From Streptomyces tsukubensis (GTDB lineage Bacteria > Actinomycetota > Actinomycetes > Streptomycetales > Streptomycetaceae), in the NCBI RefSeq assembly GCF_003932715.1, contig NZ_CP020700.1, forward strand, positions 6,346,501-6,410,500: a DNA stretch of 64,000 nucleotides, read 5' to 3'. Below, piece by piece: positions 7,842-16,338 of this stretch (positions are counted from its first letter, which is position 1; each line of letters begins with the position of its first letter). The notes below the pieces were generated by a model that worked only from the letters and a program-made list of their open reading frames with translations, was not told where the DNA came from and ran no database searches. The position numbers and the translations under genes were made by a program.

Positions 7842-8972
7842 TCAACGGTGGCGGGCTGGTGCGGGGGCCGGCGGCAGGGCGGGCGTGGCGGGTGCCGGGG
7901 CCGGGGCGCGGCCCGGGGCATTGGTGTGGGTGTGGTGCAGGAGGGTGTCGCCGTGGGCGAGCACGGATTCGATCACCGGGCGGATGGTCCGGTTGCGTAT
8001 GGTTTTCAGATCGGGGATGTCGCCTTCGGGCGTCGGGGCGTGCCGGGCGGTGCTCGGCAGGCCCTGCCATCCGTCCACGACCCTGGCGCCGACGGAGAGG
8101 GCGGTGGCGAGGTCGGTGATGGCTGTCGAGTCCTCCGGGGGGAGGGGGCCGCGTCGGCTGTGCTCGATGAGGGGCGGGGCGTGTTTGACGATGTTGAGGA
8201 CGTCGTACCAGGCCACGTCGATGAACCGGTCCTCGTCCGCCGGGCCGGGGTGGGGGACAGTGTGCTGGAGTTCGGTGTGTTCGTCGCGGATCCGGGCCAG
8301 GGCGGAGGCGACGACCGTGCTGCGGCGGGTGCGCAGGGCCTGGTGGTAGGCGGGCAGGTACCGGTCGACGATCGTGGCGGCGGCCCGGTACGGGTCCTGG
8401 GGCAGGACGATGCTCGCCGGCGAGTACGGGTTCTCGAAGTTGTCGTCGAACCCGTCGGACGCGAACGCGCCGATCACATACCCGGCGGGGTGGCCGGGGC
8501 GTTCGACGAGCAGCAGGTCGACGCCCGCGGCTGCGTTGGTGAGCTTCGCGGCGTGGGTGACCTGTCCGGCTCGGACGGCGCGGGTGAGTTCGCCGGAGTC
8601 CCACAGCCACGGCACCAGGTCCTCCTGCCAGAGCGGGTGGCTGTAGATCTCGACGGTGGGGACCCACGGTCCGGGGAGCTGGTGGGCGATGGTGTCGGCG
8701 ATGTTGCCGAGGTAGGGGCGGGTACTGGTGACGACGGCGGCCCGGTGCCGCCGTGCGAAGTGGACCAGCGTGGTGAGCGCGAGCTCTGCTGCCTTCAGGT
8801 CGGCGGCGGGGCGGGTGTAGACCCCGTTTCCGGTCCGCTGCCATCCGGCGGCCCGCAGGGCGGTTTCGGCCCACTTGTACTGCTCGCCGGTGGCGACGGC
8901 GGCGATCTCGGCTCCATCACGCAGTGAGAGGGTGATCCGGGCGGGCAGCGTCGAGGCGGTGTGCGAGGTCAA
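7842..8972 (-). CDS. Hypothetical protein (376 aa), paralogue-like to gene at 1-651
   Basis: TTG at 8972 lies behind a GGAG box 7 nt upstream. The N-terminal part (residues 1-110) alternates strands and helices (ARITLSLRDGAEIAAVATGEQ, AAVVTSTRPYLGNIADTIA). Residues 175-215 contain NPYSPASIVLPQDPYRAA and VDRYLPAYHQAL, matching a similar pattern in the partial protein at 1-651. The C-terminus is a proline/alanine tail. It sits between two DUF317-type genes. Function not recognised. Confidence 0.72.
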   Translation of the reverse strand: MTSHTASTLPARITLSLRDGAEIAAVATGEQYKWAETALRAAGWQRTGNGVYTRPAADLKAAELALTTLVHFARRHRAAVVTSTRPYLGNIADTIAHQLPGPWVPTVEIYSHPLWQEDLVPWLWDSGELTRAVRAGQVTHAAKLTNAAAGVDLLLVERPGHPAGYVIGAFASDGFDDNFENPYSPASIVLPQDPYRAAATIVDRYLPAYHQALRTRRSTVVASALARIRDEHTELQHTVPHPGPADEDRFIDVAWYDVLNIVKHAPPLIEHSRRGPLPPEDSTAITDLATALSVGARVVDGWQGLPSTARHAPTPEGDIPDLKTIRNRTIRPVIESVLAHGDTLLHHTHTNAPGRAPAPAPATPALPPAPAPARHR

Positions 8973-8988
8973 GGTCCTTCTCTCCGCT

Positions 8989-9768
8989 TCACCGTGCCTT
9001 CGCGCTGCCCCGGGCGGGGCCCGGAGTGTCGGGAGGCAGACCCGCCGCTGTACTGCCTGGCCTGGTGGCGCGGACGGGGCGGGTTGTGGTCAGGGGGGCG
9101 AAGGCGGGGTGGAGGGCGATCCCGGCCGACCGGATCAACGGTTCGGACGACAGCGTCTGCTCCAGGGCCGAGGTGACGACGAACAAGGGGGTGTCGTGGG
9201 TGAAGGAGACACTCCACAGGGATCCTGCGGGGTGGGTCGCGAAGAGGTGCCAGGCGATGTCCGGGTCGTCGCGCTGTGGTTTGCCCGGGTTGTCCGGTGC
9301 GTGCTGAAGTGCTGCGGCGTATCCGTCGGTGGACCTCATGCCGGCGACGCCCGGTCCGTGGACGAACTCCCAGTCCTCGCCGTCGACGAGCAGCGCGATC
9401 TGCGGTTCAGGGGTGGCGGCGATGTCGTAGACGAGATGGTCCGGGTCGGTCTCCAGTGCGGTGGTGATGGTGGTGGTGAGGGCGGTGAGGATTTCGACGG
9501 GGGTGTTGCCGGCGATGTCGGCCCGCCAGCGGGCCGGGGCGCCGGGGCCGGTGTGGGCGGTGACGATCAGGTGCGGCCGGAAGCCCTCGGCGGCCTGGTC
9601 GTGGCGCAGGACGATGCGCTCGCAGGGGCTGGTGACGGCCGTTGTCGGCCCGTCGGTGGTGAGGGTCCAGCCGGTGCTTGCGGCGAGCGCGTCGAGGTGT
9701 TCGCGGTGGTCGGAGAGGGGACTGGCCGCCAGATAGCGGGGAGTCACCTCGTACAGGTCAGCAGGCAC
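8989..9768 (-). CDS. DUF317 domain protein
   Basis: The protein opens with YEVTPRYLAASPLSD, close to the V-x-PRYLAG opening typical of Streptomyces DUF317 proteins. It then shows two repeats of the pattern W-x-A...TPxxILxALTxxxxxAL and W-x-xFxxxTPLFVVTSALEQTL (about residues 80-110 and 180-215). DUF317 proteins are abundant in actinobacterial plasmids and integrative elements; their function is not established. Start ATG 9768. The proline-rich C-terminus is like those of its neighbours. Confidence 0.78.
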   Translation of the reverse strand: MPADLYEVTPRYLAASPLSDHREHLDALAASTGWTLTTDGPTTAVTSPCERIVLRHDQAAEGFRPHLIVTAHTGPGAPARWRADIAGNTPVEILTALTTTITTALETDPDHLVYDIAATPEPQIALLVDGEDWEFVHGPGVAGMRSTDGYAAALQHAPDNPGKPQRDDPDIAWHLFATHPAGSLWSVSFTHDTPLFVVTSALEQTLSSEPLIRSAGIALHPAFAPLTTTRPVRATRPGSTAAGLPPDTPGPARGSAKAR

Positions 9769-9807
9769 ACGGGGTCCAGGGCGGTGGGAGGGCGTATCGG
9801 GGAGGGT

Positions 9808-10386
9808 TTACCGGCGGGCGGTGCGCTGTGGGGCGCCGTCGGCCGTCGGCGGCGGTGCGGTGGGGGCGGGTGTGGGCCGGCGGTCGGCGACCGGGGCGGG
9901 GAGGCCGGGTGCCCAGTGGGCGGGGTCGTCGCTGATGGTGGACAGCGGGTCGGTGTCCCAGCGGACGAGAGGACCGCGCTCGTACTCCGTGACGGCGACG
10001 ACCTCGAGACCGTAGGGATGCAGGATGTAGCCCCACTGCAGGTCCATGTCGGCGGCCGTTGTTTCGGTGACCGTCATACGGACCGGTGGTGACCCGTCCG
10101 GGGTGATGAGGTGGTCGAGGGTGCGGCTGGGCCACAGCTCTCCGCCGGTCAGGAGGGTGACGGTCTGGACCGGGGCACCGTGGAGGAGGTCGCTGCCGAG
10201 TTCGTCCCAGCCGACGGCGACGTCGTCCACGAGGTGCCGCGTCATGACGGTCAGATTCCGGCCGAAGCGGTACTGGAAGGCGGTGAGGAGCAGGGGGAGT
10301 TTGGAGGCGGGTGTGCCGTCGAGGTGCACGTAGATACCGGTGTATCCGTCGGGTGTGGGACGGGCGATGAACGAACGGGTCGTCAG
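9808..10386 (-). CDS. Hypothetical protein with apparent CTG start (192 aa)
   Basis: GGAG lies 7 nt upstream of a CTG at 10386, which begins LTTRSFIARPTPDGYTG. No ATG/GTG/TTG occurs in frame near this ribosome binding site; the long upstream extension is arginine/proline-rich shadow. The segment GYTGIYVHLDGTP...LLLTAF and VDDVAVGWDELGSDLL resembles a family of Streptomyces accessory proteins with a YVHWDG-like motif, function unknown to me. Ends in a proline-rich tail. Confidence 0.65.
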   Translation of the reverse strand: MTTRSFIARPTPDGYTGIYVHLDGTPASKLPLLLTAFQYRFGRNLTVMTRHLVDDVAVGWDELGSDLLHGAPVQTVTLLTGGELWPSRTLDHLITPDGSPPVRMTVTETTAADMDLQWGYILHPYGLEVVAVTEYERGPLVRWDTDPLSTISDDPAHWAPGLPAPVADRRPTPAPTAPPPTADGAPQRTARR

Positions 10387-10514
10387 GGATCTTCTCCGGA
10401 AAGTTGCGATGGACTGCCGGCCGGTGGCCCCCTTGCCTGGGGCTGGGGGCCACCGGCGGCGTTTCAGGCGTGGCGCGAAGAGACGCGATTGGGCACAGGC
10501 GTCGGTGTCATGGG

Positions 10515-11033
10515 CTATCGCCTGGGGTGCGGCCCCGGGGGGCCGGTTGCGGGGCGAGGCGGGCTCGGCGCGGGTGGGGCCGGTGGTGCGGGCGGGGGAG
10601 AGTAGAAGGAACGCAGGGCCGAGAGAGCGGCCGCGTCCGTGGTGGCCATGACAGCCAGGCTGTGGCTGGCGGCGTCCCGCAAGAGGCGAGGTGGTGAATT
10701 TCTCGGTGCACTGCGGAGCTGTCCGCGCCATTGGGCGGCGGCCAGCAGGTAGTCGCTCACCGCGCTGAGTACGGGTTCCACGGTGTCAAGGAGCCGGTCG
10801 GTGACAGCGTGGGCTTCGGCCGGATTGCCGGCCTCGGCAAGGGCCGCGAGATAGGGGGCCAGGTCCGGCGCGGTGAGCGGTTCGACGGGCAGGGGGTGCC
10901 GGGTCAGGAACGCGGCGGTGTCCCGGTCCGCCCAGCGCAGCAGATCGTCCCGTGCAGGGATACCGAGACGGGCCGCGCTGATCTGCTCACTGGTACGGTC
11001 GGCGTTGTTGTAGAGCGCGAAGTCTTCGTTCAT
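10515..11033 (-). CDS. Hypothetical protein (172 aa)
   Basis: ATG 11033 is chosen next to a GGAAG box; a GTG at 11051 is in frame but lacks a site. Helical Ala/Leu-rich protein (DLAPYLAALAEAG, HAVTDRLLDTVEPVLSAVSDYLLAAAQWRG) with a long proline tail (PPPAPPAPPAP). Codon usage fits the operon. No family recognised. Confidence 0.68.
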   Translation of the reverse strand: MNEDFALYNNADRTSEQISAARLGIPARDDLLRWADRDTAAFLTRHPLPVEPLTAPDLAPYLAALAEAGNPAEAHAVTDRLLDTVEPVLSAVSDYLLAAAQWRGQLRSAPRNSPPRLLRDAASHSLAVMATTDAAALSALRSFYSPPPAPPAPPAPSPPRPATGPPGPHPRR

Positions 11034-11118
11034 GGTCTTCCGGGGAATCACACCGGCCGGTCCCGGGTGGGCGCCACCGCGAAGTTCTTACGGGGGCGGG
11101 GCGGGGGTCGGGTGCTGG

Positions 11119-11628
11119 TCAGGACGTCCGGAGGCCGGGCTCTTCGGGCTCGTGGTCGGTCCAGCCGAAGGCGCTGCGTTCGAGGTCGCCGAGGTGGACG
11201 ATGCCGGTGTGGGTGCGGAAGGCGTCGATGCGCTGGTCGACGTAGTCCTGGACCTCGTCGTCCGCTCGGTCGACGCGGGACCGGTTGCGGCGGGAGAGGC
11301 GGGACCATTCCAGGAGGTCGGAGTCGGTGGCCCGGTCCATCCACACCCAGACCCCGGTGCCGAGCTTCACCAGGTCACGGGGGTGGAAGAGGGTTCCGGT
11401 GCGACGGCGCCGGGGGTTTCGGTGTTCACCGAAGCCGGTGACGAGACTCTGGGCCAGCCGGTCGAGAGCCGCGGCCTTGACGTGGGTGTCGAGGTCTTCG
11501 CTGGTGAGCTGTTCGCGGACCGCGTCGGTCAGACGGCGCTTGTGGAAGCGTCCGTCGGCGTCGGTGAGTTCGACGGCACTCTGCTCGACCAGGTGCTGCA
11601 GACGGGCGTGTGCGGTGGTGGGTATCAG
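11119..11628 (-). CDS. Hypothetical protein with CTG start overlapping upstream TGA
   Basis: CTG at 11628 overlaps the TGA of the ParB-like gene (CTGA), with AGGAG 11 nt upstream. Between this CTG and GTG 11370 the frame reads convincing protein: HARLQHLVEQSAVELTDADG, FHKRRLTDAVREQL, KAAALDRLAQSLVTG. The ordinary GTG 11370 would discard half of it. The C-terminal half contains TGVWVWMDRATDSDLLEWSRL and a charged helix. It is 169 aa. Position after a ParB-like gene suggests a partition/regulatory partner, but no family is recognised. Confidence 0.66.
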   Translation of the reverse strand: MIPTTAHARLQHLVEQSAVELTDADGRFHKRRLTDAVREQLTSEDLDTHVKAAALDRLAQSLVTGFGEHRNPRRRRTGTLFHPRDLVKLGTGVWVWMDRATDSDLLEWSRLSRRNRSRVDRADDEVQDYVDQRIDAFRTHTGIVHLGDLERSAFGWTDHEPEEPGLRTS

Positions 11629-12437
11629 GGGAGGTCACGCTCCTGCCAGATCTGGTCCATTTCCGTGAGCGCGGTCATGGCGTGGGCGATGGTCTCGCGG
11701 GTGATGGGTGTGCCGGAGGCGAATGCGGGGTCGTAGCGGCTGAAGGTCCGGGTTCCGCGGGCCTGGGCGAGGGGTGGCACGATCTCCTCCAGCAGCCGGG
11801 TCGCGACCCGGCGCTGCCGCTTGTCCTCCTCGACCCGCGCGGTGCGCTCGGCCCACGCCCCGGCGAGCGTCAGGTCGCCCTCGATGACTCGGTCGGCCAG
11901 TTCGGGGTCCTCCTCCCGCAGGCGGGCGAGCTGCACCTCGGCGCTGTTGGCCTTGGCCTTGTTCTCCTGCGCGGTGGCGTACGCCTCTTTCAGTCCCATG
12001 GCGCCGGCGATGACCGGGTCCACGAGATCGGGGGCGTGCTGGAGGACCATGCCGGCCCGGCCCATGACGGCGACGGCGACTCCGAGCTGTTCCCCGAGGG
12101 AACGCGCGGTCTGTTCCCTGGAGGAACAGCGTTCTTGTTCCCCCAGGGAACGGGCCTTGACCGAGATCATCGCGGCCTGACCCTTGGTGAGGCTGCGGCG
12201 CCGGAGGTTGACGGACAGGACGTAGATGTCGGGGTCGTTGCCCTCATAGGTGATGAAGGCCGGTTCGACGTGGGCCTGTTCGCAGGCGGCGAGCCGTCCA
12301 CGGCCGTCGAGAATTCGTCCGTGACTGTCCAGGACGATGGGCTGCAGCAGTCCGTTGTCGCCGATGTCCTGGGCGAGGGCGGCGAGGTCGTCCTCGTCGA
12401 GCGGCGGAAGGAGGGAGGTGGTGGGGTGAGATTCTAT
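11625..12437 (-). CDS. ParB/Spo0J-like N-terminal domain protein
   Basis: Residues 25-60 read DIGDNGLLQPIVLDS and RILDGRGRLAACEQA, the classical ParB/KorB N-terminal box (NGLxxPIVV...xxDGxxRLxAA), followed by LTKGQAAMISVKARSLG and two further SLGEQ repeats (helix-turn-helix-like region), then helices. The first ATG (12170) would destroy the ParB domain. An AGGAG box sits 6 nt before an ATA at 12437, so ATA is the most likely initiator. Role in partition or plasmid gene regulation is inferred. Upstream of the conjugation ATPase in transcription order it comes second. Confidence 0.72.
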   Translation of the reverse strand: MESHPTTSLLPPLDEDDLAALAQDIGDNGLLQPIVLDSHGRILDGRGRLAACEQAHVEPAFITYEGNDPDIYVLSVNLRRRSLTKGQAAMISVKARSLGEQERCSSREQTARSLGEQLGVAVAVMGRAGMVLQHAPDLVDPVIAGAMGLKEAYATAQENKAKANSAEVQLARLREEDPELADRVIEGDLTLAGAWAERTARVEEDKRQRRVATRLLEEIVPPLAQARGTRTFSRYDPAFASGTPITRETIAHAMTALTEMDQIWQERDLP

Positions 12438-12560
12438 GTTGTGCTCCTGTGGCGGTGTGATCAGGCTTGGCAGGGCTGGGTGTGGTGTCGGTGTCTGCGG
12501 GTTTACCGTGGGTTGTCCGGGCGGTTCGGGGTGCCGGGGGCTTGTTCGTCCGGCGGGGTT

Positions 12561-14075
12561 CTAGTGCATGCGGGCGTCGGTGTCGAACAGGGTTCGTTCG
12601 TGCGGGTGCAGAAGATGTTGAACGATGAATGACCGTCCGGCGACGCGCCATAGGCCGCGTCCGCGGTTGAGGTGGGCGATCGCCTGGGTTTCGACGGTGG
12701 TGAGGCCGAGGAGGCTGGCGGCAGCCTGCAGTTGGTCGTTTTCCTGGCGGTAGATGATGCGGGTGGAGCAGTCGGCGAGGAGTCCTTCGGCGAGTGCGCG
12801 TCCGCGGGATCCGGCGTCGCCCGCGGTGAGCAGGTCGGACAGCCGGTGGATCACCATCAAATTGGCGATGCCGAGACCGCGGGAGAGTTTCCACTGGGAC
12901 TGCATGCGCTGGAGGAGCCCGGGGTGGCGCATGAGGCGCCAGGCTTCGTCGTAGACGATCCACCGTCGTCCGCCGTTCGGGTCGGTGAGTGCGCTTTCCA
13001 TCCAGGCGGAGGCGCAGGTCATGGCGAGGACGAGGGCGGTGTCGTCGCCGGAGCCGCCGAGGCGGGACAGGTCGATGGTCAGCATCGGCGAGTCGGGGTT
13101 GAAGACAGCGGTGGAGGGGGCGTCGAACATGCCGGCGAGGTCGCCGTGGACGAGGCGTCGCATGGCGTGGGCGAGGTCGCGGGCGGCGTCGCCGAGGCGC
13201 CCCGACATGGCCCCGCCGGCGATGTCGAGGAGGCCGGGGTTGTTGAGGGTGGTGGCGATGTCGCCGAGGAGCGGGGTCCGCCCGGTGGCGGCGGCCTGGG
13301 AGACGACCGCGTCGAGGGCGACGTCGAGCGCGGTGTGTTCCATCGGTGCGAGGTCACGGCCGAGGACCGTCCGCGCCAGCGAGCCGAGCAGCAAAAGGCG
13401 ACGCTTGCGGATCTCGCCCGTCCACTCCTCCTCCGGCACGGATACCGGCCGGGGTGCGGCGTCGAGGGGGTTGAGCCGTCCGGGGAGGCCGGGGCCGAGG
13501 GCGATGGAGGTGCCGCCGAGCGCGGCGGCGACCGGCGTCCATTCACCCTTCGGATCACAGGGGACGTAGACCCGGTAGCCGAAAGCGATGGAACGCAGCG
13601 CGAAGCTCTTGGCGAGTGCGCTCTTGCCCTGTCCGATCACCCCGGCGAGCAGCACATTGGGGTTGGTGAACCCTTCGACGCGGCCGTAGAGGGTGAACGG
13701 GTCGAAGGAGAAGGCGGCTTCGGCGTGGACGTCGCGGCCGATGTAGATGCCGTCGGCGCCGAGTCCGCCCTCGGCGAGGAACGGGTACGCGCCGGAGGCG
13801 ATGGCGGTGGTCATACGGTGTGCGGGGAGCTTGAGCCGGGATCCGCGGGCCGAGGCGGGCCCGGGCCGTCCGGCGAGCCCATAGAGAGGTGCGGGCAGTG
13901 GCTCCTCGACCGGAACGGTTCCGTCGGGGTGGGCGGTGGCGCGGTCTCGGGCCTTGGCGGTGGCTTCGGCGAGCTGGCGGCGGGCCTTGCGGCGGCCGGC
14001 GCGGTCGGCGCCGTGCGGAGTGAACAGCGGACTGGCGGAAGCTCGGCGGGCTCGACGGTCGGGCCGGTGGGACAT
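12561..14075 (-). CDS. VirB4/TraE-like conjugation ATPase
   Basis: 504 aa with Walker A GVIGQGKS (residues 145-152) and Walker B RWIVYDEAW (371-379), followed by a long RGLGIANLMVIHRLSDL segment, as in VirB4-type ATPases that power type IV secretion. Residues 95-135 (GIYIGRDVHAEAAFSFDPF) precede the P-loop as in actinobacterial homologues. ATG 14075 is preceded by GGAGGG-like sequence. It is about half the size of proteobacterial VirB4; the missing N-terminal part appears to be supplied by the SCO6880-like gene at 14769. Confidence 0.85.
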   Translation of the reverse strand: MSHRPDRRARRASASPLFTPHGADRAGRRKARRQLAEATAKARDRATAHPDGTVPVEEPLPAPLYGLAGRPGPASARGSRLKLPAHRMTTAIASGAYPFLAEGGLGADGIYIGRDVHAEAAFSFDPFTLYGRVEGFTNPNVLLAGVIGQGKSALAKSFALRSIAFGYRVYVPCDPKGEWTPVAAALGGTSIALGPGLPGRLNPLDAAPRPVSVPEEEWTGEIRKRRLLLLGSLARTVLGRDLAPMEHTALDVALDAVVSQAAATGRTPLLGDIATTLNNPGLLDIAGGAMSGRLGDAARDLAHAMRRLVHGDLAGMFDAPSTAVFNPDSPMLTIDLSRLGGSGDDTALVLAMTCASAWMESALTDPNGGRRWIVYDEAWRLMRHPGLLQRMQSQWKLSRGLGIANLMVIHRLSDLLTAGDAGSRGRALAEGLLADCSTRIIYRQENDQLQAAASLLGLTTVETQAIAHLNRGRGLWRVAGRSFIVQHLLHPHERTLFDTDARMH

Positions 14076-14107
14076 CGGGAGGGTTCCCTTTCGGCGGTGC
14101 TGTCCGC

Positions 14108-14530
14108 TCACGAGGCGCGGGTGTGGTCGGCGGGGGTGGTCTTGCGGCGGACGGCGTGGCCGGTGGCGAGGTGCCGGTGGCAGATCGTCAGGAACGGCGG
14201 ACCCTTCGGCAGCCGCTTGGGGTCGCAGGCGGCACCCGAGGTGCTGTCGGTGCTGGTGGGGAGGGTGTGGAAGGCGTCGTGGACCGCGCTGCTCGCCTGC
14301 CACAGGTGGGTGTGGGCGGTGGAGAGGAGGCGGCCCGCAGCCGGGTGCGGGGGCCGGGTCGTCCCGGCGAGCCGGTCGAGGAGCTGGTGGAGCGCGGTGA
14401 GGTGGGCGTGGAGGGTGTCGAGATGAGCCCGGTCCGCGGGCCGGTCCGCGCCGGTGCGGATGTGGTGGCGCAGACCGGCGGTCGCGGCACGCAGGAACGG
14501 CAGCCCATCCGGGGGTGAGGGTGTGGTCAA
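14108..14530 (-). CDS. Hypothetical protein (140 aa) in transfer operon
   Basis: TTG 14530 starts a helical, histidine-rich protein (LRHHIRTGADRPADRAHLDTLHAH, ALHQLLDRLAG) with a basic C-terminus. It lies between a small gene and the VirB4-like gene, all on the minus strand, so it belongs to the transfer operon. GGAC lies just upstream of the TTG, a weak site. No family recognised. Confidence 0.65.
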   Translation of the reverse strand: MTTPSPPDGLPFLRAATAGLRHHIRTGADRPADRAHLDTLHAHLTALHQLLDRLAGTTRPPHPAAGRLLSTAHTHLWQASSAVHDAFHTLPTSTDSTSGAACDPKRLPKGPPFLTICHRHLATGHAVRRKTTPADHTRAS

Positions 14531-14628
14531 GGTGTCCTAACGGCCGAAGGCCAGGTGTAGGGCGGAAGCACGCGGCGGGGTGGTGTGCGGTGGGATCGCT
14601 TGCTCGGCGACCTCAGACGTCTCTCGTC

Positions 14629-14772
14629 TCAGCCCGTGTAGTCGTCGTATGCGCGGTATTCGTCACTGGTGTCGCGGAGCTCCGCCTCGTGGATCAGCCG
14701 GAGTTCCAGGACTTGGCTGGTCAGGTTCCGGATCTCCGGGGCGAGCTCGTCGGGCGCGCTGGTGGCGTTCAC
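14629..14772 (-). CDS. Small protein (47 aa) coupled to SCO6880-like gene
   Basis: GTG 14772 overlaps the TGA of the upstream gene (GTGA). The peptide reads VNATSAPDELAPEIRNLT then a charged helix (LELRLIHEAELRDTSDEY) and ends YDDYTG. Acidic and probably helical. It is too short for ordinary gene calls but has good codon character and tight coupling to transfer genes. Function unknown. Confidence 0.6.
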   Translation of the reverse strand: MNATSAPDELAPEIRNLTSQVLELRLIHEAELRDTSDEYRAYDDYTG

Positions 14773-16232
14773 AGGGCGATGCGGGCGAGGGGGAGGGCGC
14801 TGGTGGTGAGGGCGGCGGGCTGCTGGTAGTCCAGGCGGCGGAGGTCGACCTGGGCGGATCCGGCGGCGGTCTCAATGGCCGCGCAGGCGGCGTCGAGGAG
14901 AGCGTCGGTCTCGGCGGAGACGGTGAGGAGTCCGGTGAGGTCGACGTCGGCGTGTCCGGCGATCAGCTGCCGCTCCCGCTGCTTGGCGTCGGCGTACTCG
15001 ACGCTGTCGGCTTCGGAGTCGACCATGCCGCGCCTCCTGCGTTCGTTGGCGTCGGCGACGATGCTGGCCTTGGTGCGCTGGACATCCCGCAGCGCCGCCT
15101 CCAGCTTCTGCGGCACATATATAAGGGAGAGGGACCGTCGGACTCCGGCGGAGAACATCAGCCCGTGCAGGAACCCGGGGGACGATTCGGTCCTGGGCCA
15201 GTTCTCGATCCAGTAGGTGGCGTGCCGGGCCGTATCGGTGATGACGCGGTCGTGTTCCTCGATCTGGACGACGGGCCCGGCCGCGGCGGGGTCTGCCTCG
15301 GCCTTCCCGCTGTCGGACCACTGCTGGAGGCGGGCGAGCGCGGCCGGGTCGTAGGTGGTACGGATCACGGCGGCGATCTCGTTCGCGGTGAGCCAGCCGG
15401 TCACGGTCAGCCCGGCATTCCGGACGGCCTGGGCGACGGAGGCGGTGGTCTGCTCCATCACGGTGAACGCCCCCGGCAGACCCCCGCCGGCCTGGGAGAC
15501 CAACCGCTTGGCGGCGCGCAGGTCGAGAGAGATCGCGAGGTACGCCTCGTGCGGAGCGGCGGCCGGGCCGGCCGCAGCGACGAGGTCCGTATACACCTGT
15601 CCCGCTATGGGGGTGTTGGGTTGGCCGCGCCGGGTCCAGTGCCGTGCGAGGGTGTCGCCGGAGTCGGGGACGGTGCGCTCCAGGACCTGGACCGCCGCGA
15701 TGTTCCCGTTGCGGGAGATGCTCGCCAGCGCGCGGCCCCAGCCGTTCACGTTGGCGTTCTGGGTGGCGGGGTCGAGGAGGGCAAAAGCCCTGCTGGAGAC
15801 GCGGGCGATGGCGGTGAGGGTACGGCGGTGGGGGTCGTAGACGGAGGCTGCTTCGGAGCCGTGCGGGGTGACGACGCGGAGGGACGCGTTGGTGCCGGGG
15901 AGGTGGAGGACGCCGTTCTGGCGGGGCCGGGAGACCGGCCGGGCCAGCCACAGGGTCTGTCCGGTACGGCGGCGGTAGGCGTAGCGCAGGACGACCGGTG
16001 CCCAGTCGATCAGGGACCGGCCCCGGCGGCGGACCAGGACGAGGGCGGCGACCGCGGCCCACACCGGGGCGAGAGCCGCGGCGCCGGTCAGTCCGGTGGA
16101 CACCACGGTGACCATCAGCAGGGCGAGCGCGGCGGAGGTGAGCAGGAGCTGGGGCAGGGACAGCCCGAGGAGGATCCCGCGCCGGGAGCGGTGCGGGAAC
16201 TTGACCGTAAGCGGGGCGACAGCATCAGACAA
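14769..16232 (-). CDS. SCO6880-like conjugation-associated membrane protein
   Basis: About 487 aa. Two hydrophobic segments near residues 15-65 (LLLTSAALALLMVTVVSTG; ALAPVWAAVAALVLV) are followed by a soluble domain rich in beta/alpha elements (AVYDPHRRTLTAIARV region, EAYLAISLDL) and a helical C-terminus. This matches the SCO6880-type proteins that precede VirB4-like ATPases in actinobacterial conjugation loci and correspond to a PrgI/VirB4 N-terminal-type component. TTG 16232 is chosen because upstream sequence is shadow-like; its ribosome site is weak. Confidence 0.75.
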   Translation of the reverse strand: MSDAVAPLTVKFPHRSRRGILLGLSLPQLLLTSAALALLMVTVVSTGLTGAAALAPVWAAVAALVLVRRRGRSLIDWAPVVLRYAYRRRTGQTLWLARPVSRPRQNGVLHLPGTNASLRVVTPHGSEAASVYDPHRRTLTAIARVSSRAFALLDPATQNANVNGWGRALASISRNGNIAAVQVLERTVPDSGDTLARHWTRRGQPNTPIAGQVYTDLVAAAGPAAAPHEAYLAISLDLRAAKRLVSQAGGGLPGAFTVMEQTTASVAQAVRNAGLTVTGWLTANEIAAVIRTTYDPAALARLQQWSDSGKAEADPAAAGPVVQIEEHDRVITDTARHATYWIENWPRTESSPGFLHGLMFSAGVRRSLSLIYVPQKLEAALRDVQRTKASIVADANERRRRGMVDSEADSVEYADAKQRERQLIAGHADVDLTGLLTVSAETDALLDAACAAIETAAGSAQVDLRRLDYQQPAALTTSALPLARIAL

Positions 16233-16338
16233 AGGGGGGAACCGTTCCGGAGACGCGGGGCGGACATGGGGCGGAGCGCCGGGGGCGGAACACCAGAGGT
16301 GGTGCTGTCCCGCCCCCGGCCGCATGTGAGGCGAGGGG